Positions 1-7,164 of a stretch of 8,115 nt of DNA are shown here, one piece after another. A program made the position numbers and the translations under genes. The stretch is from Chitinophagales bacterium (GTDB taxonomy: Bacteria > Bacteroidota > Bacteroidia > Chitinophagales > UBA10324): contig JACCZZ010000207.1 in the NCBI GenBank assembly GCA_013695715.1, forward strand, positions 1 through 8,115, in the 5' to 3' direction. The notes beneath the pieces were generated by a model. It searched no databases, had not been told where the DNA came from, and saw only the letters and a list, made by a program, of their open reading frames with translations. Position 1 is the first letter of the stretch. Each line of letters begins with the position of its first letter.

Positions 1-461
1 TTCTTTAGATGGGCCGTACATGCCAAGAACTTTTAATCCAGCTTGCCCATCAATTCTGTCATTTGTCCGCGATGATGAATATGATGCCGAATCAATACCA
101 CAAGGCCAAATCCTCTCTACCATGGCTCACCATACATAGGAACTTCTTGGTGTAGCATGTCATCATTCCATTTTTTCAATTCCTCAAAAGATGCTTTATT
201 TGTTTGCTTCAGAATATGCTGCAACTCTTTAGCAGTTTGGGGAACCAGTGCAGATTCTTCTGGCTGATTTAAATTACCACCCATGCGGTTGAGCATTTCC
301 GCTGTAGTAAGAGCGAGATGGTGTGCAAGTCTCGCAAGAGTTCTTCCTTCAGAATATATTCTTTGATTAAGAGAGCTATCGGTTAGATTAGCAAATAAAT
401 TTTCTGTGTTTTCTGTCTCAAATTTCCAATCGGTAAGAAAATCTTTTACAGAAGTATACAT
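1..461 (-). pseudogene. DinB/YfiT-like four-helix protein, broken by a stop and a frameshift, 3' end off the window
   Basis: DinB-superfamily proteins are small four-helix-bundle, usually metal-binding proteins; many act as thiol-dependent transferases or have no known role. The readable N-terminal 114 residues start at ATG 459-461 (MYTSVKDFLTDW) and include the helix with His47/His48 (LARLAHHLALTTAEM). The frame then meets TAG at 117-119, just after GEPW. Translation past the stop, in the same frame, gives RGFGLVVLIRHHIHHRGQM, the conserved C-terminal metal-site helix of the family (HxxxH). Near bases 45-50 the match moves to another frame and continues as QAGLKVLGMYGPSKE, the family's usual ending, so one base is missing, probably in the CCC run at 46-48. 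The family is normally about 150-170 residues, so the tail is needed. A GTG at 471-473 would add four residues but fits worse. The gene lies 33 bases after the oxoamine synthase and was probably co-transcribed with it. Family is fairly sure; real decay versus sequence error is open. Confidence 0.8.
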
Positions 462-494
462 AATCACTAGCACGTGAAAATTAATAATGCAGGA

Positions 495-1736
495 TCATAC
501 TCCTACAAGTTTTTGAGACATGTAAGTTCCTGTTTTTAACTTCTCTGCCACCTCACTGAAACAATCAAGAGTTTCATCAATATCTTGTTGTGTATGCACT
601 GCAGTAGGTGTAAGTCTTAACAGCATCACTCCTTTTGGAACTACAGGATACACCACAATAGATAAGAATATATTATAAGTTTCACGAATGTCCATTATCA
701 TATTTGCTGCTTCTGAAGGAGATCCTTTGAAATAAACAGGTGTTACGGGCGTATTGGAATTCCCGATATCGAAGCCTCGCTCTCTTAATCCACTCTGCAA
801 TGAATTTACATTTTCCCAAAGCTTTGCTTTGAGCTCAGGATTTGTGCGAAGAAGCTCGAGGCGCTTTAAGTTTCCTTCTACAAAAGGCATCGGCAACGAT
901 TTTGCAAATATCTGAGACCTTGAGTTGTACCTAATGTATTCTATCACCTGTTCATCGCCTGCCATAAAAGCCCCAATGCTGGCCATTGATTTGGCAAATG
1001 TTGAGAAATACAGATCAATTTCCTCCTGAACTCCCTGCTCTTCACCTGTTCCTGCACCGGTTTTTCCCATGGTGCCGAAACCATGAGCATCGTCAACCAT
1101 TAAACGAAAATTGTATTTTTCCTTAAGAGCAACAATCTCCTTTAGCTTTCCCTGATCACCACCCATTCCAAATACACCTTCGGTAATCACCAATATTGCC
1201 CCTCCTGTCTCGTTTGCCAGTTCAGTTGCACGCTGAAGCTGCTTCTCGCAACTTTCAATATCATTATGAGCATATACAAACCTTTTTCCTAAGTGCATTC
1301 TTAACCCATCAATAATACAGGCATGGGATTCCGCATCATAAACAATGATATCACGGCGGTCAACGAGGCAATCTATTGCCGACATTATTCCCTGGTAGCC
1401 ATAATTGAAAAGTATAGCTTCCTTTTTGTCAACAAATTTTGCAAGTTCATTTTCCAGTTCCTCATGCAAATTTGAATTGCCTGACATCATTCGTGCCCCC
1501 ATTGGATAGGCAAAGCCCCAGCGTGCAGCAGCTTCAGAATCGGTCCTTCTGACTTCAGGATGATTAGCCAGGCCAAGATAATTATTCAGGCTCCAGATGA
1601 TACGTTCTTTGCCTCTGAATACCATACGGTTAGATATTTCTCCTTCAAGCTTTGGAAAAGAAAAATATCCATGAGCAATTTTAGAATATTGACCAATGGG
1701 TCCACGGTTTTGTAAGAGCTTTTCGAATAAATCCAT
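495..1736 (-). CDS. PLP-dependent alpha-oxoamine synthase (serine palmitoyltransferase / cysteate acyltransferase type)
   Basis: This 413-residue protein belongs to the fold-type I PLP alpha-oxoamine synthases (AONS, KBL, ALAS, SPT), which condense an acyl thioester with an amino acid and release CO2. The PLP lysine is K249 in STFAKSMASIGAF. D215 and H218 of DDAHG hold the cofactor nitrogen and oxygen, and H138 (ESHAC) is the ring-stacking histidine. The N-terminal GPIGQYSKIAHGYFSFPKL and the MGARMMSGNSNLHEEL stretch are what I recall of a Bacteroidota-specific clade usually annotated as an aminotransferase or KBL. In this phylum such enzymes start sphingolipid synthesis (serine plus acyl-CoA to 3-ketosphinganine) or sulfonolipid synthesis (cysteate plus an acyl donor to a capnine precursor). 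I cannot tell which substrate applies. No threonine dehydrogenase lies nearby, which argues weakly against a KBL role. The ATG at 1734-1736 fits family length. The gene is complete, cytosolic, first of a short minus-strand unit, and preceded by a TACTTTTG promoter box. Confidence 0.85.
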   Translation of the reverse strand: MDLFEKLLQNRGPIGQYSKIAHGYFSFPKLEGEISNRMVFRGKERIIWSLNNYLGLANHPEVRRTDSEAAARWGFAYPMGARMMSGNSNLHEELENELAKFVDKKEAILFNYGYQGIMSAIDCLVDRRDIIVYDAESHACIIDGLRMHLGKRFVYAHNDIESCEKQLQRATELANETGGAILVITEGVFGMGGDQGKLKEIVALKEKYNFRLMVDDAHGFGTMGKTGAGTGEEQGVQEEIDLYFSTFAKSMASIGAFMAGDEQVIEYIRYNSRSQIFAKSLPMPFVEGNLKRLELLRTNPELKAKLWENVNSLQSGLRERGFDIGNSNTPVTPVYFKGSPSEAANMIMDIRETYNIFLSIVVYPVVPKGVMLLRLTPTAVHTQQDIDETLDCFSEVAEKLKTGTYMSQKLVGV

Positions 1737-1790
1737 CTATGAAAAATTAGGGTTCTGAAATCATGAAATGATTATTCACTTGTGTAGTCG

Positions 1791-1798
1791 CAAAAGTA
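1791..1798 (-). promoter_or_regulatory. Bacteroidota -7 box for the oxoamine synthase gene
   Basis: The minus strand reads TACTTTTG, an exact match to the Bacteroidota primary-sigma -7 consensus TAnnTTTG. Transcription would begin about six bases further on, near 1785, leaving a leader of about 50 bases before the ATG at 1736. No TTG is seen at the expected -33 spacing, so the upstream element is weak or absent. Confidence 0.5.
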
Positions 1799-1920
1799 AC
1801 GATAAACAAACAACCGGAAGTTGGCGACATGAGAACATTTCCACATTCAGAGATATTAATAATCTTTAGAAAGTAGTAATGCAAGAAACACACAAATGCT
1901 TCGTTTTCAAGATTTACACC

Positions 1921-1928
1921 TATCTTTG
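1921..1928 (+). promoter_or_regulatory. Bacteroidota -7 box immediately upstream of bamD
   Basis: TATCTTTG matches TAnnTTTG exactly. Only six bases separate it from the ATG at 1935, so the predicted transcription start (about 5-7 bases past the box) falls on or next to the start codon. The box lies inside the longer reading frame that begins at 1896, which is one reason to reject that upstream start. The -33 region has only a TTCG at 1900-1903 in place of TTG. Confidence 0.5.
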
Positions 1929-1934
1929 CCGCCC

Positions 1935-2777
1935 ATGGAATTTTGCCGGAAGAATTCCTTAAAGAGGAATTACACATTATTTTTTGTTATAGTTTCTTTA
2001 GGGTTTACTATTACAGGATGCAGCGAATATCAGGAGGTTCTCAAGAGCAGTGATTATGCTTTAAAGCTGCAGAAAGCAAAGCAATACTATGATGCAGGTC
2101 AATATTATAAAGCGCTGCCTCTTTTTGATGAATTGGTAACTTTTTACAAGGGGAGTAAGGAGATGGAGGACATCTCTTATTATTATGCATACACCCATTA
2201 TAATCTTAGCGAATACCTGCTTGCAGCATATTATTTCAAAAGCTTTTCAAGCACATATGTATCAGATGCCCGTGCCGAGGAATGCTTATATATGAATGCT
2301 AAGTGTTATTATCAGATGGCACCAGATCTTGAGCTTGAGCAGTCATACAGTGAAAAAGCAATGGATGAATTGCAGCTTTTCATTAATCAATACCCTTCGA
2401 GCAAATATGTAGCAGATGCAAACCTGATGATTGACAATTTGCGTAGGAAGCTTGAGTTGAAAGCTTTCCGAAGTGCTGAGTTATATTTTAAAATGGGAAA
2501 ATATAAGGCTGCGGCAGTAGCATTTAGTAACATGATGCGACAATATCCGGATAGTCCTGATTCTGAACGTGCATTGTTTATGATTGTTAAGTCAAATTTT
2601 CTTTTTGCCTTAAACAGTGTGACCGAAAAACAGAAAGAGCGGTATCAAAATACCATTGATAGTTACCAGAGCTTCACGCAAAGATATGGTGCAAGTCCAT
2701 ATCTGCAGGAAGCAACTAATCTTTATGAATCATCTATAAAAAATCTAAATAAAATAAAAACTGATGAACAAGAATAA
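1935..2777 (+). CDS. bamD: Outer-membrane assembly lipoprotein BamD
   Basis: BamD is the lipoprotein partner of BamA in the BAM complex, which folds beta-barrel proteins into the outer membrane from the periplasmic side. The 280-residue product begins MEFCRKNSLKRNYTLFF: a basic N-terminus, a hydrophobic stretch and a lipobox ITGC with the lipidated cysteine at residue 29. The rest is alpha-helical with TPR-like repeats from about residue 35 to 270, including YYDAGQYYKALPLFDEL, DELQLFINQYPSSKYVADA and YKAAAVAFSNMMRQYPDSPDSERA; the aromatic/Ala spacing and the YP-x-S turns are typical of BamD. E. coli BamD has about 245 residues; Bacteroidota forms are somewhat longer. I chose ATG 1935 over ATG 1896: the extra 13 residues would spoil the signal peptide and cover the promoter box. 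Its last 14 bases overlap rpoZ in another frame, suggesting translational coupling. It is first in the plus-strand cluster, divergent from the oxoamine synthase. Confidence 0.9.
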   Translation: MEFCRKNSLKRNYTLFFVIVSLGFTITGCSEYQEVLKSSDYALKLQKAKQYYDAGQYYKALPLFDELVTFYKGSKEMEDISYYYAYTHYNLSEYLLAAYYFKSFSSTYVSDARAEECLYMNAKCYYQMAPDLELEQSYSEKAMDELQLFINQYPSSKYVADANLMIDNLRRKLELKAFRSAELYFKMGKYKAAAVAFSNMMRQYPDSPDSERALFMIVKSNFLFALNSVTEKQKERYQNTIDSYQSFTQRYGASPYLQEATNLYESSIKNLNKIKTDEQE

Positions 2778-3111
2778 ACGGAACGGAAATAATTCGGCCT
2801 CTCCTATTTTAGAAACGAAAAGTGTTGCATACCTTCAAAGCAAAACAGGTAATCTATATGAATCTATCGTTGTGATTGCAAAACGAGCAAACCAGATATC
2901 TTCCACACTAAAGGAAGAGTTGCATGGTAAACTGGAAGAGTTTGCAACCACCACTGACAACTTAGAAGAAATACATGAGAACAGGGAACAGATAGAGATA
3001 TCGAAACATTATGAGAAGATGCCGGATGCTACCCTTATAGCAACACAGGAATTTATGGATGACAAAGTTTATTTCCGCAACCCTGCGAAAGAAGAACAAG
3101 CCGAAGCATAA
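2764..3111 (+). CDS. rpoZ: DNA-directed RNA polymerase omega subunit (Bacteroidota type)
   Basis: Omega (Rpb6-like) binds the C-terminal part of the beta' subunit, chaperoning it and stabilising RNA polymerase. The 115-residue protein contains the signature helix NLYESIVVIAKRANQIS at about residues 30-46 (the AKRAxQI core), then KEELHGKLEEF, matching the KEELxxKLxEF element of Bacteroidota omegas. The rest is acidic and low in complexity, ending KEEQAEA, and the middle (residues 60-100) diverges from proteobacterial RpoZ, as is usual in this phylum. The ATG at 2764 lies within the end of bamD (14-base overlap), so ribosomes finishing bamD could re-initiate here. The position between bamD and coaBC is the standard Bacteroidota arrangement and supports the assignment as much as the short sequence does. 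I see no ppGpp-binding MAR motif at the N-terminus, but the family is too divergent here to judge. Confidence 0.85.
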   Translation: MNKNKRNGNNSASPILETKSVAYLQSKTGNLYESIVVIAKRANQISSTLKEELHGKLEEFATTTDNLEEIHENREQIEISKHYEKMPDATLIATQEFMDDKVYFRNPAKEEQAEA

Positions 3112-3180
3112 GAGAAAGTGTAAATGCATTGCGTGAGCTTTAAATGGCCACGTTTATAGTTGTAGATTAAATCAAAGCCC

Positions 3181-4464
3181 TTGTATTCCCTTTCCGGAAA
3201 AAAGATTTTGATGGGAATCACAGGCAGCATAGCTGCTTACAAAAGCGCTATAATAACCCGTCAATTAATAAAGGAAGGCGCATCTGTGAAAGTAATAATG
3301 ACCAACGATGCTGTTAATTTTATAACTCCTCTCACATTTTCTACGCTTTCTAAGTCTGAAATATACACTGATCTTATTGACAATAGGACCTTCCTTTGGA
3401 CTAATCATGTAGAACTTGGATTGTGGGCAGATCTGATGGTGGTAGCGCCAGCTTCAGCCAACACGATTGCCAAGTTTGCAAATGGTCTTTGTGATAATTT
3501 ATTGACCGCGGTTTATCTGTCTGCACGTTGCCCTGTGATTATTGTACCTGCAATGGATGAAGACATGTGGGGTCATCCTGCGACGCAGCAGAACATCGCA
3601 GCACTTTCATCTTATGGACATTCAGTGATGCCAGTAGCTCATGGTGAATTGGCGAGTGGCCTTGTAGGAAATGGGAGAATGGCTGAACCCGAAAGTATTG
3701 TAGGATTTATTAATGATTTTTTTGATAACCAAGAAAAGAAAAAGAAGGCGCTTTCAGGAAAAAGAGCACTGGTAACGGCTGGCCCAACCCATGAAGCTAT
3801 AGATGCTGTAAGATACATTGGCAATAATTCCTCCGGTAAAATGGGTATTGCTATTGCAGAAGCCCTCGCCGAATCAGGAGCTAATGTTGAATTAGTACTT
3901 GGCCCTACTACCCTTCGACCTAAGCATCAAAACATCACAATCACTCATGTAACATCAGCAGATGATATGTACAGTGAAACAGAACGATTATTTAATGCCG
4001 CCGATATTATAATTATGGCTGCTGCAGTTGCAGATTATACACCTGAAGAGGTATTTTCAGAAAAAATAAAAAAGGACATAGATCAATTGAATCTTAAGCT
4101 GGTGAAAACAGTGGATATACTTCATGCTATGGGCGAGCGCAAAAAAAACGGTCAGGTGCTTGCAGGCTTTGCACTAGAAACCTCCAATGAGATATCGAAT
4201 GCAAAAGATAAGTTGCTAAATAAAAATCTCGATTTTATAGTGCTCAATACACTCAAAGATTCCGGTGCCGGCTTTCAACACGATTCTAATAAGATCACCA
4301 TTATTGATAAAGATGGTAGCATTTATCCTTATAAATTGAAAAGCAAGCAAGAGGTTGCAAAAGATATTGTAAACTTTACCGTTAAAGCTTTAACAAACAG
4401 TTTTGATTCTGATAATGGTGCTTTTGTAGATAACCCCATTTCAAAAAATCTTCTTAGCTTATGA
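3181..4464 (+). CDS. coaBC: Bifunctional phosphopantothenoylcysteine decarboxylase / phosphopantothenate-cysteine ligase
   Basis: CoaBC carries out two steps of coenzyme A synthesis: ligating cysteine to 4'-phosphopantothenate with CTP (CoaB), then FMN-dependent decarboxylation to 4'-phosphopantetheine (CoaC). CoaC covers residues 1 to about 185, with the flavin-binding start [11 protein letters not shown], catalytic His76 ([11 protein letters not shown]), [14 protein letters not shown] and the PAMDEDMW substrate loop. CoaB covers about 192-402, with [22 protein letters not shown] (N215 aligns with the acyl-cytidylate asparagine of E. coli), AAAVADY and SEKIKK, ending in a short tail. Two CoaC residues differ from E. 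coli: Asp126 where Asn125 is expected and Ser159 where Cys158 is expected; I believe both are common in Bacteroidota. The start is TTG 3181: an in-frame stop lies at 3163-3165, and the next ATG (codon 11) would cut into the first beta strand. Length (427) is slightly above the usual 400. The stop overlaps the next gene by ATGA, so the two are surely co-translated. Confidence 0.93.
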   Translation: MYSLSGKKILMGITGSIAAYKSAIITRQLIKEGASVKVIMTNDAVNFITPLTFSTLSKSEIYTDLIDNRTFLWTNHVELGLWADLMVVAPASANTIAKFANGLCDNLLTAVYLSARCPVIIVPAMDEDMWGHPATQQNIAALSSYGHSVMPVAHGELASGLVGNGRMAEPESIVGFINDFFDNQEKKKKALSGKRALVTAGPTHEAIDAVRYIGNNSSGKMGIAIAEALAESGANVELVLGPTTLRPKHQNITITHVTSADDMYSETERLFNAADIIIMAAAVADYTPEEVFSEKIKKDIDQLNLKLVKTVDILHAMGERKKNGQVLAGFALETSNEISNAKDKLLNKNLDFIVLNTLKDSGAGFQHDSNKITIIDKDGSIYPYKLKSKQEVAKDIVNFTVKALTNSFDSDNGAFVDNPISKNLLSL

Positions 4465-5360
4465 AAACATTCGTAGCTCTTATTGTCTTCACCTTCTCGA
4501 GTTTCTACACATTTTCCCAGGAGTTAAATTGTACTGTGAAAGTAATTACTGCTCAATTGCAGACTGCTGATCCAAAGATTTTTCAAACACTCCAAAAATC
4601 GATTTATGAATTCATGAATAACCGAAAGTGGACAAGTGAAATATATGCACCGAATGAACGAATCGAATGCAGCATTCTTATTAACGTAACCCAGGAGCTA
4701 TCATCAGATAAATTTTCAGCACAGCTTACAGTGCAGAGCAACAGGCCCGTTTTTAACTCATCCTTCAATTCCACTGTGCTAAAGTGGGTAGATAAAGATT
4801 TTCAATTTCAATATGCTGAATATCAGCCACTCGAATTTAATGAAAATACCTTGCTTTCAAATCTGACTTCAATACTGGCATATTACGCCTATACCATTAT
4901 AGGACTTGATAATGACAGCTTTGCTCCTTCAGGAGGAACACCATATTACCAGAAAGCACAGACTATTGTAAATGCTGCTCAATCCACTCCTGAATCTGGC
5001 TGGAAGTCTTACGATGGAACACGGAACAGATATTGGTTGATAAATAATTTATTGAATACAAAGCTTAATAACGTACGAACGGTCCTCTATAAATATCACA
5101 GAGATGGATTGGACAAAATGTATGAGAATGCTGATCTGGCAAGGAAGCCTATCACAGAATGCCTGAACCTGCTGAACCAAATGAATGATGATGTTCCAAA
5201 TTCAATGATCCTACAGGTTTTTATGCAGGGTAAACAAGAGGAGCTCATGGGTATTTTTTCCAAAGCAACACCACAGGAAAAAACTGCAGCTGTCCAAACT
5301 CTATCAAAGCTCGATCCGGCTAATTCTTCTAAATATCAGTTGATCATGAGTTCTAATTAA
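4461..5360 (+). CDS. Exported DUF4835-family protein (possibly PorD-like)
   Basis: This 299-residue protein has a clear Sec signal: [19 protein letters not shown], then QELNCTVKV, with likely cleavage before Gln20. There is no lipobox cysteine at the cleavage site and no later membrane segment, so a periplasmic or envelope location is likely. The mature start (QELNC), the context and the conserved-looking blocks (ISILINVTQE-like strand near 70-80, YYAYTIIGLDNDSF near 141-153, GWKSYDGTRNRYWL near 180-193, YHRDGLDKMY near 215) fit the Bacteroidota family DUF4835, which sits between coaBC and recN in many genomes. No enzymatic motif is visible. I have an unverified recollection that this family has been named PorD in connection with type IX secretion; nothing in this window tests that, and no other secretion genes are present. 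The start ATG overlaps the coaBC stop (ATGA), so expression is tied to coaBC. Family call is good; function is unknown. Confidence 0.8.
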   Translation: MKTFVALIVFTFSSFYTFSQELNCTVKVITAQLQTADPKIFQTLQKSIYEFMNNRKWTSEIYAPNERIECSILINVTQELSSDKFSAQLTVQSNRPVFNSSFNSTVLKWVDKDFQFQYAEYQPLEFNENTLLSNLTSILAYYAYTIIGLDNDSFAPSGGTPYYQKAQTIVNAAQSTPESGWKSYDGTRNRYWLINNLLNTKLNNVRTVLYKYHRDGLDKMYENADLARKPITECLNLLNQMNDDVPNSMILQVFMQGKQEELMGIFSKATPQEKTAAVQTLSKLDPANSSKYQLIMSSN

Positions 5361-5459
5361 AGAGGTATACTCATCGTGTTTACTGAAAGGATGATGCATC
5401 ACAAGCTAATCTGTGAAGAATTATGTTCTTATAGCATGTGGTTGTTGCTGTCTCCTTAT

Positions 5460-5467
5460 TAACTTTG
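5460..5467 (+). promoter_or_regulatory. Bacteroidota -7 box immediately upstream of recN
   Basis: TAACTTTG is an exact TAnnTTTG match ending five bases before the recN ATG at 5473. The predicted transcription start is at or within a base or two of the start codon. The nearest TTG (5442-5444) is only 15 bases upstream of the box, shorter than the usual 17-23, so the -33 match is poor. The 112-base gap after the DUF4835 gene is the largest within the plus-strand cluster, consistent with an internal promoter. Confidence 0.45.
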
Positions 5468-5472
5468 AATTC

Positions 5473-7125
5473 ATGCTGCGCAAGTTATCCATAAGCAATT
5501 ATGCTATAATAGATCATCTTGAACTTGAATTTTCAGATAAGCTTACAGTAATTACAGGAGAAACTGGAGCAGGGAAATCTATCGCTATTGAAGCGCTCTC
5601 GCTTGTGCTTGGTGACCGCGCAGAAGCCGCTGTTCTATATGATAAACAAAAGAAATGTATTGTTGAAGCAGCCTTCGCAGGGATAAGCGATGACGTTAAG
5701 CAATATCTTACCATGAATGATCTGGACATTGAGGAACAACTAATGCTACGAAGAGAACTTTCTCCAACAGGAAAATCCCGGGCTTTTATAAATGATACTC
5801 CTGTCACATTATTGATGATGAAATCATTAGGAGATCAGTTAGTAGACACTCACAATCAGCTTCAATCGCATGAGCTAACAACAACACAATTTCAACTTGC
5901 ATTACTCGACTCTCTTGCAGGGCAGGAAGAAGACGTTGCTCAATTCCGGATACGGTATAAATCATATTATGAAAATTTAATCAGAAGAGATGCGCTTCGT
6001 GAACAGCATTTGCGAGAGGTGCAGGAGTTAGATTATCTGAATTTCCAGTATAATGAGCTTTCAAGTATATCGTTGGTTGAGAGGGAGGATGAGATGTTGG
6101 AGCAGGAACAAAAACAGCTCGAGCACATAGAAGAAATTAAGAAAAATTTTTGCAGTGCTTCGGAATTAATGAGCAACTCTGAATATAGCATAACGCAGCA
6201 GCTAAAGCAAGTAGTTGCTTTACTGAATGCAACAAAAAAATATTATGAAAGAGCTGAAGAACTAATTCAAAGATTAGAGAGTGCACGGATCGAATTGACT
6301 GATATAGGTGATGAAATAGAAAATCAGCAACAGGGTTTAAATCCGGAACCGGAGCGATTAAATCAGATTCATTCGAGGTTAGATGTTATTTACAAGCTTC
6401 AAAAAAAGCATCGTGCCGGATCTATTCCGGAGCTAATACAAATAATGAAAAATCTTGAGGCAAGCGTACAATCTATCAGCCTTCACAATGAGGAATTAGA
6501 AGTAATGGATAAAAATTTAGCTTTAGAAATTGAGGAGCTTACTGTAATTACTGAAAAAATCTCTTTCCAAAGAAAAAAGCAAATTCCCATCGTAACTCAA
6601 TCAGTAAACAAGATGCTGAAAGCAGTTGGTATGCCTCATGCTGAAATTAAAATTGAACATGAACCATCCAAAAAGATAAATGCCTTTGGCATAGATCAAA
6701 TGCAGTTTCTGTTTTCTTCAAATAAAGGAAGTGCTTTTCAGGAGACGCGAAAAATTGCTTCAGGTGGCGAATTGTCAAGGCTCATGCTTTGTATGAAATC
6801 GCTGATTGCTTCGTCTTCGTCATTGCCTACGTTAATCTTCGATGAAATTGATACAGGCATCTCAGGAGAGACTGCAATGAAGGTCTCGGCCATTTTGAAA
6901 GAATTGTCAACAAAACATCAGGTAATATGTATCACGCATCTTCCACAAATCGCGGCAAAAGGAGACGTCCATTATTTTGTATACAAAGAGAACCTTAAAG
7001 GAAGAACACAAACTCAAGTACGTTCTTTAGACAAACAGGAAAAGATAAAAGCTATTGCGCAAATGATTTCGGGAGAGAAAATTACTGCTGCTGCACTGCA
7101 GAACGCAACAGAACTGTTGAATTGA
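5473..7125 (+). CDS. recN: DNA repair ATPase RecN
   Basis: RecN is an SMC-like ATPase acting early in RecA-dependent repair of DNA double-strand breaks, probably by tethering ends and loading RecA. The 550-residue product matches E. coli RecN (553). It starts MLRKLSISNYAIIDHLELEF, the usual RecN N-terminus, with Walker A GETGAGKS at 29-36. A glutamine/glutamate-rich coiled-coil region spans about 155-375, shorter than in true SMC proteins. The C-terminal half-site has the ABC signature ASGGELSRLML (about 429-439), Walker B LPTLIFDEID with D457/E458, and the H-loop THLPQIAAKGD with His489; all catalytic positions are intact. A longer frame from GTG 5413 exists, but its extra 20 residues have no family counterpart, precede the conserved N-terminus and overlap the promoter box, so I chose ATG 5473. 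It follows coaBC and DUF4835, the common Bacteroidota order. No SOS (LexA) box is recognised upstream, though the phylum's operator is not well known to me. Confidence 0.95.
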   Translation: MLRKLSISNYAIIDHLELEFSDKLTVITGETGAGKSIAIEALSLVLGDRAEAAVLYDKQKKCIVEAAFAGISDDVKQYLTMNDLDIEEQLMLRRELSPTGKSRAFINDTPVTLLMMKSLGDQLVDTHNQLQSHELTTTQFQLALLDSLAGQEEDVAQFRIRYKSYYENLIRRDALREQHLREVQELDYLNFQYNELSSISLVEREDEMLEQEQKQLEHIEEIKKNFCSASELMSNSEYSITQQLKQVVALLNATKKYYERAEELIQRLESARIELTDIGDEIENQQQGLNPEPERLNQIHSRLDVIYKLQKKHRAGSIPELIQIMKNLEASVQSISLHNEELEVMDKNLALEIEELTVITEKISFQRKKQIPIVTQSVNKMLKAVGMPHAEIKIEHEPSKKINAFGIDQMQFLFSSNKGSAFQETRKIASGGELSRLMLCMKSLIASSSSLPTLIFDEIDTGISGETAMKVSAILKELSTKHQVICITHLPQIAAKGDVHYFVYKENLKGRTQTQVRSLDKQEKIKAIAQMISGEKITAAALQNATELLN

Positions 7126-7164
7126 GTATGATAGCAAGAGATTATACCTGCTCCTTATTCTGAG

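Noticed and set aside
1759..1773. Inverted repeat AATCAT-GAA-ATGATT upstream of the oxoamine synthase
   Set aside because: Six-base AT-rich arms arise often by chance; it lies in the predicted leader, not over the promoter, and nothing ties it to a known regulator.
1896..1934. Upstream ATG extending bamD by 13 residues
   Set aside because: It places non-signal residues before a good lipoprotein signal peptide and would translate through the TATCTTTG promoter box.
1747..1977. Open frame on the minus strand (76 residues) across the divergent promoter region
   Set aside because: It overlaps the start of bamD and both predicted promoters, has no recognisable domain, and its composition looks like translated non-coding DNA.
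2019..2040. Possible surface-export signal after the BamD lipid cysteine (CSEYQE)
   Set aside because: It lacks the run of acidic residues of Bacteroidota lipoprotein export signals, and BamD is expected to face the periplasm.
3639..3824. Minus-strand open frame of 61 residues inside coaBC
   Set aside because: It is opposite conserved CoaBC sequence, with no supporting motif or promoter.
5393..5402. Perfect palindrome TGATGCATCA between the DUF4835 gene and recN
   Set aside because: Without a loop or T-run it is not a terminator, and a single 10-base palindrome is too weak to call an SOS or other operator.
5413..5472. GTG start giving recN a cysteine-rich N-terminal extension that resembles a lipoprotein signal
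   Set aside because: RecN is cytosolic, the extension has no family counterpart, and family alignment starts exactly at ATG 5473; the ACGC/CGCC-like resemblance is chance.
5514..5807. Minus-strand open frame of 97 residues inside recN
   Set aside because: It lies wholly opposite the Walker A region of recN; serine-rich translation is typical of an antisense shadow.
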